DNA of 64,000 bases from Rhodobacteraceae bacterium S2214 (GTDB taxonomy: Bacteria; Pseudomonadota; Alphaproteobacteria; Rhodobacterales; Rhodobacteraceae): the NCBI GenBank assembly GCA_025141675.1, contig CP081161.1, positions 372,001 through 436,000 of the forward strand, in the 5' to 3' direction. Below the pieces are notes generated by a model. That model worked only from the letters and a program-made list of their open reading frames with translations. It was not told where the DNA came from and searched no databases. Made by a program: the position numbers and the translations under genes. Below, piece by piece: positions 34,845 to 44,587 of the stretch. The first letter of the stretch is position 1, and every line of letters starts with the position of its first letter.

Positions 34845-36487
34845 GCGATCAACTGGTCAAAATCCGCAATCTCTGGCTTGAGGGCCGCAGTGACGAGACG
34901 TGGAACCCGATTATCAACGGTGTCGATCTTGACCTGAAGAAGGGTGAAGTTCTGGGGCTGATCGGTGAATCCGGTGCGGGGAAATCCACGCTTGGTCTTG
35001 CTGCGATGGGGTTTTGTCGCGATGGCGTGCGTGTGTCGAAAGGCACGGTTGAGTTTGATGGCATTGATCTTTTCAGCGCCTCTGCCGCGACGAAACGGTC
35101 TTTGCTTGGTAAACGGATCGCCTATGTGGCGCAGTCTGCTGCCGCGAGCTTTAACCCTGCGCACAAAATTCTTGAACAGCATGTTGAGGCCCCGACCCAG
35201 CATGGTGTGATGGGCAAAGCTGAATCCGAAGCCGACGGGATGGAGCTGTATCGCAAGCTGCGTCTGCCCAATCCGAATGAAATCGGGTTCCGGTATCCGC
35301 ATCAGGTGTCTGGTGGTCAATTGCAGCGTGCGATGACCGCGATGGCGATGGCGTGTCGTCCTGACCTGATCATCTTTGACGAACCGACGACTGCTTTGGA
35401 TGTGACGACGCAGATCGAAGTGTTGGCTGCGATCCGCGAGATTGTTGAGGAATTCAACACCGCTGCGATCTACATCACGCATGATCTGGCTGTTGTGGCC
35501 CAAATGGCCGACCAAATTAAGGTGCTGCTAAAGGGTGACGAGGTGGAAACCGCCGATACCCGCACGATGCTGGCTACGCCGACGCAGGAATATACAAAAT
35601 CGCTTTGGGCTGTGCGTAGTTTTGAACGTCCGCTGAAAGCGCCTGTTGTTGCAGGTGCTGTTCCTGTGGTGTCGGTCAAGAATGTTGACGCCGCTTACGG
35701 GAAAATCCCTGTTTTGCATGATGTCAGCTTTGACATGCACGAAGGCCGAACAGTGGCTGTTGTCGGCGAATCCGGCTCCGGTAAATCGACGACGGCCCGG
35801 TGTATTACTGGTTTGCTGCCACCAAGCGCTGGCGAAATCAGCTTTGGCGGCGAAGTGATGCCAGCCAATTACAAGCAACGCACGAAAGACCAGTTGCGTC
35901 AGGTACAGATGATTTATCAGATGGCCGATACCGCGTTGAACCCGCGTGTCAGCGTCGGCAATATCATCGCCCGCCCTGTGCAGTTCTACACTGGACTGAC
36001 GGGGCGTGATCTGCGCAAGCGTGTTGATGGTCTGATGGATCAGATCGAATTGCCTGCAGACGAATACTACAACCGCCTGCCGTCTGAATTGTCAGGTGGT
36101 CAAAAGCAGCGGATCGGGATCGCCCGTGCACTTGCCGCTGAGCCGAAGTTCATCATTTGCGACGAAGTCACGTCCGCGCTTGATCAGCTTGTTGCCGAAG
36201 GAATCCTGCGCCTTTTGGCGCGTTTGCAGGACGACCTGTCGCTTTCTTATATGTTCATTACCCATGACCTTGCGACGGTTCGTGCCATCGCGGACGAAGT
36301 TGTGGTGATGAAAGAAGGCCGTGTCGTCGAACAAGGCCCCAAGCGGGACATGTTTAAACCGCCGCATCATCCGTACACGGATTTGCTGTTGTCATCGGTG
36401 CCGGAAATGGACCCCGATTGGCTGACCAATTTGCTTGCAGAGCGCGGTGTGGATAACATTGGCGATGCAGCTATAGATAATATGTAA
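34841..36487 (+). CDS. Peptide-type ABC transporter, fused double ATPase (OppD-OppF-like)
   Basis: This is a 548-residue protein with two complete ABC domains in tandem, equivalent to OppD and OppF. Walker A motifs are GESGAGKST near residue 43 and GESGSGKST near 308; signature motifs are SGGQLQRA and SGGQKQR; Walker B motifs are IIFDEPTTALD and IICDEVTSALD. It energises the two permeases, with the binding-protein gene as last gene. ATGA overlap ties it to the OppC-like gene. Confidence 0.93.
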   Translation: MSDQLVKIRNLWLEGRSDETWNPIINGVDLDLKKGEVLGLIGESGAGKSTLGLAAMGFCRDGVRVSKGTVEFDGIDLFSASAATKRSLLGKRIAYVAQSAAASFNPAHKILEQHVEAPTQHGVMGKAESEADGMELYRKLRLPNPNEIGFRYPHQVSGGQLQRAMTAMAMACRPDLIIFDEPTTALDVTTQIEVLAAIREIVEEFNTAAIYITHDLAVVAQMADQIKVLLKGDEVETADTRTMLATPTQEYTKSLWAVRSFERPLKAPVVAGAVPVVSVKNVDAAYGKIPVLHDVSFDMHEGRTVAVVGESGSGKSTTARCITGLLPPSAGEISFGGEVMPANYKQRTKDQLRQVQMIYQMADTALNPRVSVGNIIARPVQFYTGLTGRDLRKRVDGLMDQIELPADEYYNRLPSELSGGQKQRIGIARALAAEPKFIICDEVTSALDQLVAEGILRLLARLQDDLSLSYMFITHDLATVRAIADEVVVMKEGRVVEQGPKRDMFKPPHHPYTDLLLSSVPEMDPDWLTNLLAERGVDNIGDAAIDNM

Positions 36488-36559
36488 AGCATTCATCCGT
36501 TTCATACGGACGACAAAATAGGGCGGTAAACGCCTGACAACAAACTAGGGAGAAATACA

Positions 36560-38113
36560 ATGTTACATGGAATTAGCAGACGTAGTCTGTTGAAGACCGG
36601 CGCAGCCGCTGGTGTTCTGGGCCTGACAGGTATGCCGCTTCGTGCGCAAACAAAGGGTGGCAAACTGACTGCTGGTCTTGGTGGCGCGAACACATCCGAT
36701 AGCTGGGATGCGCGTACTCATTCTGACATCTTCATGATCGCAGCCGCGCACGGTACGGTTTTTGATTGTCTGACAGAGGTTGCAGCAGACGGTTCGCTTG
36801 TTGGCGAATTGGCTGAAAGCTGGGAAGCATCAGCAGATGCGAAAACCTGGACATTCAACCTGCGGTCTGGCGTGACGTTCCACAACGGCAAAGCGTTCGG
36901 CGCTGACGATGTGATCGAATCCCTGCAGATGCACATTGGTGAAGATTCAAAATCAGCGGCCAAGCCGATTGTTGAAGCGATCACCGAGATGAAGAAAAAC
37001 TCTGATCTGCAGATCGAATTCACGCTTGCCTCTGGCAACGCTGACTTCCCATATCTGATGTCAGATTATCACATCTGCATGTACCCAGCTGGCATGATCG
37101 AAGAAGCGATCCAGAACGGTATCGGTACAGGCCTTTACAGCGTTGTTGCGTTTGATCCAGGTGTGCGTTTCGTTGGTAAGCGCGTTCCAGATCACTACAA
37201 AGGCGACGAAGTCGGCTACTTTGATGAAGTTGAATTCATTGCGATCAACGACAACACCGCGCGTATGAACGCGCTGATGACGGGTCAGGTTGATACGATC
37301 AACCGCATCGACTTTAAAACCGAAGGTTTGCTGAAAGCGAACCCTCAGCTGCGCATCCAAGAAGTGACGGGCAACCAGCACTACACATTCGCAATGCTGA
37401 CAGACAACGCGCCGTTTAACGACGTGAACGTTCGTCGTGCCCTGAAGTACGGTATCAACCGTCAGGAAATGGTCGACAAGATCCTGCTGGGTCACGGTGC
37501 TGTTGGTAACGACACGCCAATCGGTCCTGCAAACCAGTACTACCATTCTGAAATGGAGCAGCTGGAATACGATCCGGACAAGGCAGCATTCTACCTGAAA
37601 GAAGCTGGTCTCGACAGCTTGGACGTCGATATCTCAGCGTCTAGCGCTGCGTTTGAAGGTGCTGTTGATGCGGCTCAGCTGTATCAATCATCTGCTTCCT
37701 CTGCGGGCATCAACCTGAATGTGGTTCAAGAACCATCAGACGGTTACTGGTCCAACGTATGGCTGAAGAAGAACTTTGCAGCTGTTTACTGGTCCGGTCG
37801 TGCGACTGAAGACTGGATGTTCTCGACTGCTTATGAAGCTGGTGTGCCTTGGAACGATAGCCAGTGGGGTGCTGAAGACAGCCCACGCTTCCAAGAGCTG
37901 CTTTTGGCAGCCCGTGCAGAGCTGGATACTGACACACGTCGCAGCCAGTACCATGAAATGCAGCAGATTCTGCGTGACGATGGCGGCGTTCTGGTTCCAA
38001 TGTTTGCCAACTACGTGCAGGCTGTGAACAACCGGATCTCTTCACCTGACACAGTGGGTAACCTGTGGCAGATGGATAACGCCCGCATGGCAGAGCGTTG
38101 GTCAGTGGCGTGA
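36560..38113 (+). CDS. Peptide-type ABC transporter substrate-binding protein, Tat-exported
   Basis: This is a 517-residue family 5 solute-binding protein. A Tat signal SRRSLLKTGAAAGVLGLTG (about residues 6-24) is followed by a cleavage site near LRAQ. Family landmarks are ADGSLVGELAESWEAS near 73 and the VTFHNGKAF-ADDVI region near 110. It would capture a peptide or another amine-rich solute; the specificity is unknown. It is the last gene of the importer operon and is preceded by two small hairpins (36496-36534) in the only real gap of the operon. A terminator follows. Confidence 0.92.
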   Translation: MLHGISRRSLLKTGAAAGVLGLTGMPLRAQTKGGKLTAGLGGANTSDSWDARTHSDIFMIAAAHGTVFDCLTEVAADGSLVGELAESWEASADAKTWTFNLRSGVTFHNGKAFGADDVIESLQMHIGEDSKSAAKPIVEAITEMKKNSDLQIEFTLASGNADFPYLMSDYHICMYPAGMIEEAIQNGIGTGLYSVVAFDPGVRFVGKRVPDHYKGDEVGYFDEVEFIAINDNTARMNALMTGQVDTINRIDFKTEGLLKANPQLRIQEVTGNQHYTFAMLTDNAPFNDVNVRRALKYGINRQEMVDKILLGHGAVGNDTPIGPANQYYHSEMEQLEYDPDKAAFYLKEAGLDSLDVDISASSAAFEGAVDAAQLYQSSASSAGINLNVVQEPSDGYWSNVWLKKNFAAVYWSGRATEDWMFSTAYEAGVPWNDSQWGAEDSPRFQELLLAARAELDTDTRRSQYHEMQQILRDDGGVLVPMFANYVQAVNNRISSPDTVGNLWQMDNARMAERWSVA

Positions 38114-38137
38114 GCCAACCAACTTGATTGAATAAAG

Positions 38138-38167
38138 AACGCCCCGCCGGAAACGGTGGGGCGTTTT
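38138..38167 (+). terminator. Rho-independent terminator after the peptide importer operon
   Basis: An 11-bp stem AACGCCCCGCC/GGTGGGGCGTT (38138-38148 with 38155-38165) with GGAAAC loop ends in TTTT. Confidence 0.9.
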
Positions 38168-38259
38168 GTATTTGCCCAAATTATTGATGTTTTGAGCCAC
38201 ATTTTGGCCGCAGGTCACCTTTATCGTTACCGCATTGTAAATGTGTTGGACCATTAATT

Positions 38260-38886
38260 ATGTTATTCTCTTTAGCGCGTGTTGCCATCAAGGCCGTTCT
38301 TGTAGCGGGCATTTCTTTTGGCGTTGCCCTTCCGATCACTGTTTTTTCCGCAGAACCTGCGTTCGCCAATAATGGCAACGGCAAGGGCGGGGGTCGTTCA
38401 AATAGCAATGGGAATGGGAACAGCGGTGGAAACTCCAGCGCGTCGCGCAGCAATGGGAACAACGGTAACGTTAATGGCAACAGTGGTGGCAATGGTAACA
38501 GCGCACTTGCCCGTGAACTTGGTGGTCTAAATGCGGCTCAGGCCAGTCAGAGCGCGTTGGCGAGCGCATCAGCCAATAGCTTGCCCGGCAAATTGTACAC
38601 CTACCAGCAAGCACGTCGTCATTTGGTTGAGCGTGTGAACGAGCAAAACGTAGCTTTCGCGACATACAGCCATCTGGCGGGCATGACCGAAGCGCAAGCC
38701 GTTGCTGCATACCCGAATGGTGGTCATGCACGTGCGTTGAGTGACGCAGCACATTCCTACAATGCTCTTCAAGCACAGGCCGAAGCCGCACAGTCGGTTT
38801 CCGATGCTTCTCTGATGGCGGTCAGCGGTGGTCGCGCATTGTCTAATAATGCGATGACAGAGCTGCACAGGATGCTTGGGCTGTAA
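38260..38886 (+). CDS. Asn/Gly/Ser-rich secreted protein
   Basis: This is a 208-residue secreted protein. A signal peptide (to about residue 37, cleavage near AFA-NN) is followed by a low-complexity tract of about 50 residues rich in Asn, Gly and Ser (such as GNGNSGGNSS). The C-terminal 110 residues are Ala-rich and helical, with LARELGGLNAAQASQSALASAS at their start and no recognised motif. Such N/G/S tracts are common in exported structural proteins, but no function can be named. It stands alone between two terminators. Confidence 0.75.
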   Translation: MLFSLARVAIKAVLVAGISFGVALPITVFSAEPAFANNGNGKGGGRSNSNGNGNSGGNSSASRSNGNNGNVNGNSGGNGNSALARELGGLNAAQASQSALASASANSLPGKLYTYQQARRHLVERVNEQNVAFATYSHLAGMTEAQAVAAYPNGGHARALSDAAHSYNALQAQAEAAQSVSDASLMAVSGGRALSNNAMTELHRMLGL

Positions 38887-38913
38887 TTCCCGATAGCGGG
38901 GGTGCGCCTGTCG

Positions 38914-38923
38914 CCCCCCCCCC
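38914..38923 (+). repeat. Homopolymer run of ten C
   Basis: A C10 run lies 3' of the secreted-protein gene, adjacent to GCGGGGGTGCGCCTGTCGC, so GGGGG and CCCCC can pair. Long runs of one base are slippage-prone. It is outside any gene I can support, so no phase variation is claimed. Confidence 0.7.
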
Positions 38924-39002
38924 TTGCAGTTACGGTCCAATAGGTCTATGTCCATTGACAACAGCGGCGTCGGCTTCCACCCCCGACCCAACCGGAAATC
39001 TG

Positions 39003-39027
39003 AAACGGGCCGCGCGCCCGTTTTTTT
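39003..39027 (+). terminator. Terminator-like hairpin 26 bases upstream of rimP
   Basis: A perfect 8-bp stem AAACGGGC/GCCCGTTT (39003-39010 with 39016-39023) and loop CGCGC are followed by T's to 39027, only 25 bases before the rimP ATG. It may be a true terminator of the upstream gene or an attenuator in the rimP-nusA-infB leader. The rest of 38887-39002 carries no gene I can support; a weak GTCGG/CCGAC hairpin is at 38969-38987. Confidence 0.7.
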
Positions 39028-39052
39028 GTGCCTGATAGAATGGCGAAGCTAA

Positions 39053-39697
39053 ATGAATGATTTGATTGCAAAAGCCGCGATTGACCGTCGCATCGCAGAC
39101 ATCATCACCCCTGTCGTTGAAGACATGGGATTCGAAGTTGTGCGCGTGCGATTGATGTCCGGCAAAGAGACGATTCTTCAGATTATGGTCCAGCGTCCTG
39201 ATGGCCAGATCGAAGTTGATGAATGTGGGCAGGTGTCCACGGCTATTTCTGCGACGCTCGACGTCGAAGACCCGATTGTAGAGGTTTATAACCTCGAGGT
39301 GTCCAGCCCGGGTATCGACCGTCCTTTGACCCGTCTCAAGGATTTCGACCAATGGCAGGGCTTTGAAGCCAAGATTGAAACCGATGAACTGATCGACGGT
39401 CGCCGCCGTTTTAAGGGCGAATTGGCCGGTGTGCAGGACGACGAAGTTCTGATCATCATTGAGGAAGGCACAATTGGTCTGAAATTTGCGTGGCTGTCTG
39501 ATGCCAAGCTGGTTTTGACCGACGAGCTGATCCGCGATGTTTTGAAGGGCCGCAAGGATGCGGGCCAGATTGATGAATCCCAGTTCGATGAAATTGAAAC
39601 GATCATCGACAGTGACGAAAACGCTGCCCCCTCTAAGGCGGGCAAATCCAAAAAGCGCCCGAGTTCAAAGAACAGCGCGAACAAGGAGAGTAACTAA
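39053..39697 (+). CDS. rimP: Ribosome maturation factor RimP
   Basis: This gene encodes RimP (214 residues), a factor for 30S subunit maturation. The N-terminal alpha/beta domain carries the [11 protein letters not shown] segment and the [14 protein letters not shown] motif appears as [16 protein letters not shown] near residue 85. It has a Lys/Ser-rich tail of about 30 residues not needed by the fold. The stop and the nusA ATG share one base (39697). It is the first gene of the rimP-nusA-ylxR-infB operon. Confidence 0.95.
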   Translation: MNDLIAKAAIDRRIADIITPVVEDMGFEVVRVRLMSGKETILQIMVQRPDGQIEVDECGQVSTAISATLDVEDPIVEVYNLEVSSPGIDRPLTRLKDFDQWQGFEAKIETDELIDGRRRFKGELAGVQDDEVLIIIEEGTIGLKFAWLSDAKLVLTDELIRDVLKGRKDAGQIDESQFDEIETIIDSDENAAPSKAGKSKKRPSSKNSANKESN

Positions 39698-41304
39698 TGG
39701 CGATTACCTCAGCCAACCAGCTTGAGCTGCTGCAAACCGCAGAGGCCGTAGCCCGCGAAAAGAACATCGACCCTGTGTTGGTGATCGAAGCGATGGAAGA
39801 ATCCCTCGCGCGTGCTGCGAAATCCCGCTACGGCGCGGAAATGGACATTCGCGTGTCTATCGACCGCCGCACAGGTAAAGCCACGTTCACCCGCGTTCGT
39901 ACGGTTGTTGAAGAGGAAGAGCTTGAGAATTATCAAGCTGAATTCACTGTGGCGCAGGCCCGTGAATACATGGACAACCCTGAAATTGGCGATGTATTCT
40001 CTGAAGAGGTTCCGCCGGTTGAACTAGGTCGTATTGCTGCCCAGTCTGCCAAGCAGGTGATCCTTCAGAAAGTCCGCGAAGCTGAGCGTGACAAGCAGTA
40101 CGAAGAATTCAAAGACAAGGCCGGCACAATCATCAACGCGCTTGTTAAGCGTGAAGAATACGGCAACGTCATCATCGACGTGGGTTCAGGTGAAGCCATC
40201 CTGCGCCGTAACGAAAAGATCGGTCGTGAAGCGTATCGCCCGAACGAACGCATCCGTTGCTTCATTAAAGAAGTGCGTCGCGAACAGCGCGGTCCGCAGA
40301 TCTTCCTGTCCCGTACAGCGCCAGAATTCATGGCCGAGCTGTTCAAGATGGAAGTTCCTGAGATTTACGAAGGTGTCATCGACATCAAAGCCGTTGCACG
40401 TGATCCAGGTTCACGCGCGAAGATTGCTGTGATTTCACATGACGGGTCGATTGATCCGGTTGGTGCCTGTGTTGGTATGCGTGGTTCACGTGTTCAGGCC
40501 GTTGTGAACGAACTGCAGGGCGAAAAGATCGACATCATTCCTTGGAATGAAGATATGCCAACGTTCCTCGTGAACGCATTGCAGCCTGCCGAAGTGTCCA
40601 AGGTTGTTTTGGACGAAGAAGCTGGCAAGATCGAAGTTGTTGTTCCTGATGAGCAGCTGTCGCTGGCGATTGGCCGTCGTGGCCAAAACGTGCGTCTGGC
40701 ATCCCAGCTGACTGGTCTTGATATCGACATCATGACTGAAGAAGAAGAATCCAAGCGCCGTCAGGCAGAATTTGAACTGCGCACAAAGCTGTTCATGGAT
40801 ACGCTGGATCTGGACGAATTCTTTGCGCAGTTGCTGGTTTCCGAAGGGTTCACGAACCTTGAAGAAGTCGCATACGTTGAAGTTGAAGAACTGCTGGTCA
40901 TCGAAGGTGTTGACGAAGGCACTGCCGGTGAACTGCAGACACGTGCCCGTGAATATCTGGAAGCCCAGAACAAGAAAGCCATGGATGCTGCAATCGCCGC
41001 TGGCGTTGAGCAGTCCCTGATCGACTTTGAAGGTCTGACACCACAGATGTTGGAAGCCCTTGGCGCGGATGGCGTGAAAACGCTGGAAGACTTCGCGACT
41101 TGTGCGGACTGGGAATTGGCTGGTGGCTGGACCATCACCAAAGGCGAACGCACCAAAGATGACGGTGTACTGGAACCATTCGATGTGTCGCTTGAGGAAG
41201 CGCAGAACATGGTCATGACAGCCCGCGTGATGCTGGGTTGGGTTGACCCTGACGAACTGACTGCTGACGAAGACGAACCTGCCGAGGAGGAATCAGAAGC
41301 CTAA
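39697..41304 (+). CDS. nusA: Transcription termination/antitermination factor NusA
   Basis: This gene encodes NusA (535 residues) that binds RNA polymerase and RNA to modulate pausing, termination and antitermination. The N-terminal polymerase-binding domain is followed by S1 (VIIDVGSGEAILRRNEKIGREAYR, by position about 150-173), then two KH domains, with IGRRGQNVRLASQLTG near 325. The last 150 residues hold two acidic HhH-like repeats as in alphaproteobacterial NusA. It follows rimP with a one-base overlap and is followed by ylxR. Confidence 0.96.
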   Translation: MAITSANQLELLQTAEAVAREKNIDPVLVIEAMEESLARAAKSRYGAEMDIRVSIDRRTGKATFTRVRTVVEEEELENYQAEFTVAQAREYMDNPEIGDVFSEEVPPVELGRIAAQSAKQVILQKVREAERDKQYEEFKDKAGTIINALVKREEYGNVIIDVGSGEAILRRNEKIGREAYRPNERIRCFIKEVRREQRGPQIFLSRTAPEFMAELFKMEVPEIYEGVIDIKAVARDPGSRAKIAVISHDGSIDPVGACVGMRGSRVQAVVNELQGEKIDIIPWNEDMPTFLVNALQPAEVSKVVLDEEAGKIEVVVPDEQLSLAIGRRGQNVRLASQLTGLDIDIMTEEEESKRRQAEFELRTKLFMDTLDLDEFFAQLLVSEGFTNLEEVAYVEVEELLVIEGVDEGTAGELQTRAREYLEAQNKKAMDAAIAAGVEQSLIDFEGLTPQMLEALGADGVKTLEDFATCADWELAGGWTITKGERTKDDGVLEPFDVSLEEAQNMVMTARVMLGWVDPDELTADEDEPAEEESEA

Positions 41305-41319
41305 TTTGGGCTTCTGACC

Positions 41320-41982
41320 TTGAATATGGCGCGTGGTGGCCAACATAAGAACCCTGAAGACGGTGCGGAACGTAAGTGCATCGTCACAGGAGAGGTGCAA
41401 CCAAAGGCCGGATTGATCCGGTTTGTGGTTGGCCCCGACAATGCGGTTTATCCTGACATCTTGGGTAAACTGCCCGGCCGTGGTATGTATGTCACCGCGG
41501 ATCGTGCGGTTCTTGAAGACGCGCGGAAGGGTCATTTCGCCCGCAGTGCAAAGCAAGCTGTGACTGTATCAGATACGTTGATCGACGATGTTGAACGGTT
41601 GCTTGCCCAACGTGTTGTTGAACTGCTGGGCCTTGCACGTAAGGCCGGTCGTGCTGTGTGTGGGTTTGAAAAAGTTAAAGGCTGGCTTGCTGGATCTGAG
41701 AACGTGCGCGTTCTAATGCAGGCCTCTGATGGCTCCGAACGGGGCAAAACGAAACTATGGACCCCTGAGGGGGCTCGCTATTTTGGATGCTTGACCGCGC
41801 AAGAGCTGGGTTTGGCCTTTGGTAGAGGAACTGCAATACATTGCGCGGTCTCTACTGGTGGACTCAGCAATCGTGTTGTAGAGGATGCAACAAAGCTTTC
41901 GGGCTTACGCGGGATTGATGGTCAAAAGACTGGCAAGGGCAAAGCGGCCCTTGGGAAGGATACGAATTTAAATGAGCGATAA
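41320..41982 (+). CDS. YlxR-L7Ae-like RNA-binding protein
   Basis: This is a 220-residue protein with an N-terminal YlxR (DUF448) domain (ERKCIVTGE and [13 protein letters not shown] near residue 50) and a C-terminal L7Ae/L30e-like domain ([21 protein letters not shown] near residue 97). It sits between nusA and infB, as expected for this fusion in alphaproteobacteria. The start is TTG 41320 or ATG 41326; the ATG giving MARGGQHK is the more natural choice. Its 3' end overlaps infB by eleven bases. Confidence 0.9.
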   Translation: MNMARGGQHKNPEDGAERKCIVTGEVQPKAGLIRFVVGPDNAVYPDILGKLPGRGMYVTADRAVLEDARKGHFARSAKQAVTVSDTLIDDVERLLAQRVVELLGLARKAGRAVCGFEKVKGWLAGSENVRVLMQASDGSERGKTKLWTPEGARYFGCLTAQELGLAFGRGTAIHCAVSTGGLSNRVVEDATKLSGLRGIDGQKTGKGKAALGKDTNLNER

Positions 41983-44470
41983 CGACGGCAAAAAGACACT
42001 TGGTCTTGGCGGTTCTCGTCCAAGCAACGTGAAACAAAGCTTTAGCCACGGGCGTACAAAGAACGTCGTGGTGGAAACAAAGCGTAAGCGCGTTGTGGTT
42101 CCCAAGCCTGGCGCGGGTAAACCTGTGCCGTCTGGTCCAACCGGCCGGCCCATCGGTGGTGACCCATCGAAACGTCCTGCAGGCATCTCTGATGTCGAAC
42201 TCGAACGCCGGATGAAGGCGCTCGCGATGGCGAAAGCCCGCGAAGCCGAAGAGCAAGCCAAGCGCGAAGCCGAAGAAAAAGAACGTGCTGCTGAACGCGC
42301 AGCGCGTCGTGCGGAACAAGAAGCCAAAGAGGCTGAAGACCGCGAACGCGAAGAACGCGCCAAGCAAAAAGCCGAAGAAGAGGCTGCCAAAAAGGCAAAA
42401 GCCGAAGCTGATGCACGTCGTGCGGCAGCGGCGCCTGCTGCGGCTGCAACACCTGCGGATGATGCGCCATCTGGTGCGGCCCGCAACGCTGGCCCACGCA
42501 ACAAAGCGCCCGAGCGCGACAACCGTGACAATAAAGGCGGCAAGCCTGGTCGTGGTGGCGCGAATGACGGACGTCGTTCTGGTAAGCTGACTGTCAACGC
42601 CGCGATGCGCGGTGGTGAAGGCGGTCGTCAACGGTCCATGGCTGCGATGAAGCGGAAACAAGACCGCGCCCGTGCCAAGGCGATGGGTGTGTCTGCCGAG
42701 CGTGAAAAGGTTTACCGCGAAGTGTCCCTGCCGGAAGCGATTACCGTTTCTGAATTGGCCGCCCGTATGACCGAACGTGTTGCTGACGTTGTGAAGGCGT
42801 TGATGACAAACGGCATCATGGCCACGCAAACACAGACGATTGATGCGGATACTGCCGAATTGATCATCGAAGAATTTGGCCACACTGTTGTCCGCGTTTC
42901 TGACGCTGACGTTGAACAGGTGATCACGGCTGAAGAAGATAAAGCAGAAGATCTGAAGCCACGTGCCCCGATCATCACGATCATGGGCCACGTTGACCAC
43001 GGTAAGACATCCCTTCTGGATGCGATCCGCAAGACACGTGTTGTGGCTGGCGAAGCTGGCGGCATTACGCAGCACATCGGTGCGTATCAGGTGACAACCG
43101 AAAGCGGTCAGCTTTTGTCGTTCCTCGATACACCGGGCCACGCGGCGTTTACGTCTATGCGGTCACGTGGTGCGCAAGTGACTGACATTGTTGTTCTGGT
43201 TGTTGCGGCAGACGATGCTGTGATGCCTCAGACAATCGAAGCGATTGCACACGCGAAAGCGGCCAAAGTCCCAATGATCGTTGCGATCAACAAAATCGAC
43301 CGCGAGGGTGCCAACCCTGACAAAGTGCGGACTGATCTGTTGCAGCACGAAGTGATCGTTGAAAAAATGTCCGGTGATGTGCAGGACGTCGAGGTGTCTG
43401 CGATTACGGGCCAAGGTCTGGATAAGCTGCTTGAGGCGATTGGCCTACAGGCGGAAATTCTTGAACTGACAGCTAACCCTGATCGCGCAGCAACTGGTGC
43501 GGTGATTGAAGCTCAGCTTGACGTGGGTCGCGGTCCTGTGGCCACGGTTCTGGTTCAGTCCGGTACGCTGAAACGCGGCGATATCTTCGTTGTGGGTGAG
43601 CAGTGGGGTAAAGTCCGCGCGCTGATCAACGACCAAGGCAAACGCGTTGAAGAAGCCGGTCCATCTGTTCCTGTAGAGGTTCTGGGTCTGAACGGTACAC
43701 CAGAAGCTGGTGACGTTCTGAACGTGACAGAAACCGAAGCCCAAGCGCGTGAAATCGCTGAATATCGCGAGAAAGCTGCGAAAGATAAACGTGCAGCTGC
43801 TGGTGCGGCGACGACGCTTGAGCAGTTGATGGCGAACGCGAAAGCGAACGAAGATATCAGCGAGCTGCCAATCTTGGTGAAAGCTGACGTGCAGGGTTCT
43901 GCCGAAGCGATCGTTCAGGCGATGGAAAAAATCGGTAACGATGAAGTCCGCGTTCGTGTCCTGCATTCCGGTGTTGGTGCGATCACGGAAACAGACATCG
44001 GTCTGGCCGAAGCATCCGGCGCCCCTGTGTTTGGCTTTAACGTGCGTGCCAATGCGACGGCGCGGAACACAGCCAACCAAAAAGGCGTGGAAATTCGGTA
44101 CTACTCGGTCATCTATGACCTTGTTGACGATGTGAAAGCGGCTGCGTCCGGTCTGTTGTCTGCGGAAATCCGCGAGAACTTCATCGGGTATGCCACCATC
44201 AAGGACGTCTTTAAGGTGTCTAACGTTGGTAAGGTTGCTGGTTGTTTGGTCACTGAAGGTGTGGCGCGTCGGTCTGCCGGTGTGCGTCTGCTGCGTGACA
44301 ACGTCGTGATCCACGAAGGTACGTTGAAGACCCTGAAACGCTTCAAGGACGAAGTTGCCGAAGTGCAGTCCGGCCAGGAATGCGGCATGGCGTTCGAGAA
44401 CTACGAAGACATCCGTGCGAACGATGTTATCGAGATCTTTGAGCGTGAAGAGGTCGAACGGAACCTCTAA
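41972..44470 (+). CDS. infB: Translation initiation factor IF-2
   Basis: This gene encodes IF-2 (832 residues), the GTPase that brings initiator tRNA to the ribosome. The N-terminal 240 residues are a charged, Ala/Lys/Glu-rich coiled-coil-like tract. The GTP-binding motifs are GHVDHGKTS (near 339), DTPGHAAF (near 386) and NKID (near 440), followed by domains II-IV. It overlaps the preceding gene by eleven bases and ends the operon, with a 12-bp terminator downstream. Confidence 0.97.
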   Translation: MSDNDGKKTLGLGGSRPSNVKQSFSHGRTKNVVVETKRKRVVVPKPGAGKPVPSGPTGRPIGGDPSKRPAGISDVELERRMKALAMAKAREAEEQAKREAEEKERAAERAARRAEQEAKEAEDREREERAKQKAEEEAAKKAKAEADARRAAAAPAAAATPADDAPSGAARNAGPRNKAPERDNRDNKGGKPGRGGANDGRRSGKLTVNAAMRGGEGGRQRSMAAMKRKQDRARAKAMGVSAEREKVYREVSLPEAITVSELAARMTERVADVVKALMTNGIMATQTQTIDADTAELIIEEFGHTVVRVSDADVEQVITAEEDKAEDLKPRAPIITIMGHVDHGKTSLLDAIRKTRVVAGEAGGITQHIGAYQVTTESGQLLSFLDTPGHAAFTSMRSRGAQVTDIVVLVVAADDAVMPQTIEAIAHAKAAKVPMIVAINKIDREGANPDKVRTDLLQHEVIVEKMSGDVQDVEVSAITGQGLDKLLEAIGLQAEILELTANPDRAATGAVIEAQLDVGRGPVATVLVQSGTLKRGDIFVVGEQWGKVRALINDQGKRVEEAGPSVPVEVLGLNGTPEAGDVLNVTETEAQAREIAEYREKAAKDKRAAAGAATTLEQLMANAKANEDISELPILVKADVQGSAEAIVQAMEKIGNDEVRVRVLHSGVGAITETDIGLAEASGAPVFGFNVRANATARNTANQKGVEIRYYSVIYDLVDDVKAAASGLLSAEIRENFIGYATIKDVFKVSNVGKVAGCLVTEGVARRSAGVRLLRDNVVIHEGTLKTLKRFKDEVAEVQSGQECGMAFENYEDIRANDVIEIFEREEVERNL

Positions 44471-44491
44471 TCAGGTGACCGAATTCATTCG

Positions 44492-44519
44492 AAAAGGCGG
44501 CCCATTGGGTCGCCTTTTT
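44492..44519 (+). terminator. Rho-independent terminator after infB
   Basis: A 12-bp stem AAAAGGCGgCCC/GGGtCGCCTTTT (44492-44503 with 44507-44518, one G-T wobble) and a three-base ATT loop precede the final T's. Confidence 0.9.
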
Positions 44520-44587
44520 GCATTTTGAGGCGGCGGAAATTCATTGGCCCTACGTTCAATACGTATGATTGACCAAAAGGTGTCCCA

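Noticed and set aside
38887-39002. tRNA-like or small RNA gene before rimP, as metY in E. coli
   Set aside because: I looked for an acceptor stem, T-arm GTTCNANNC and CCA-end and found none; only hairpins and the C-run are visible.
41864-43141. 425-codon open frame on the minus strand opposite ylxR-infB
   Set aside because: It is the antisense shadow of infB and ylxR, with residue composition typical of shadow frames (Arg, Phe, His, Cys-rich) and no Shine-Dalgarno; infB is certain.
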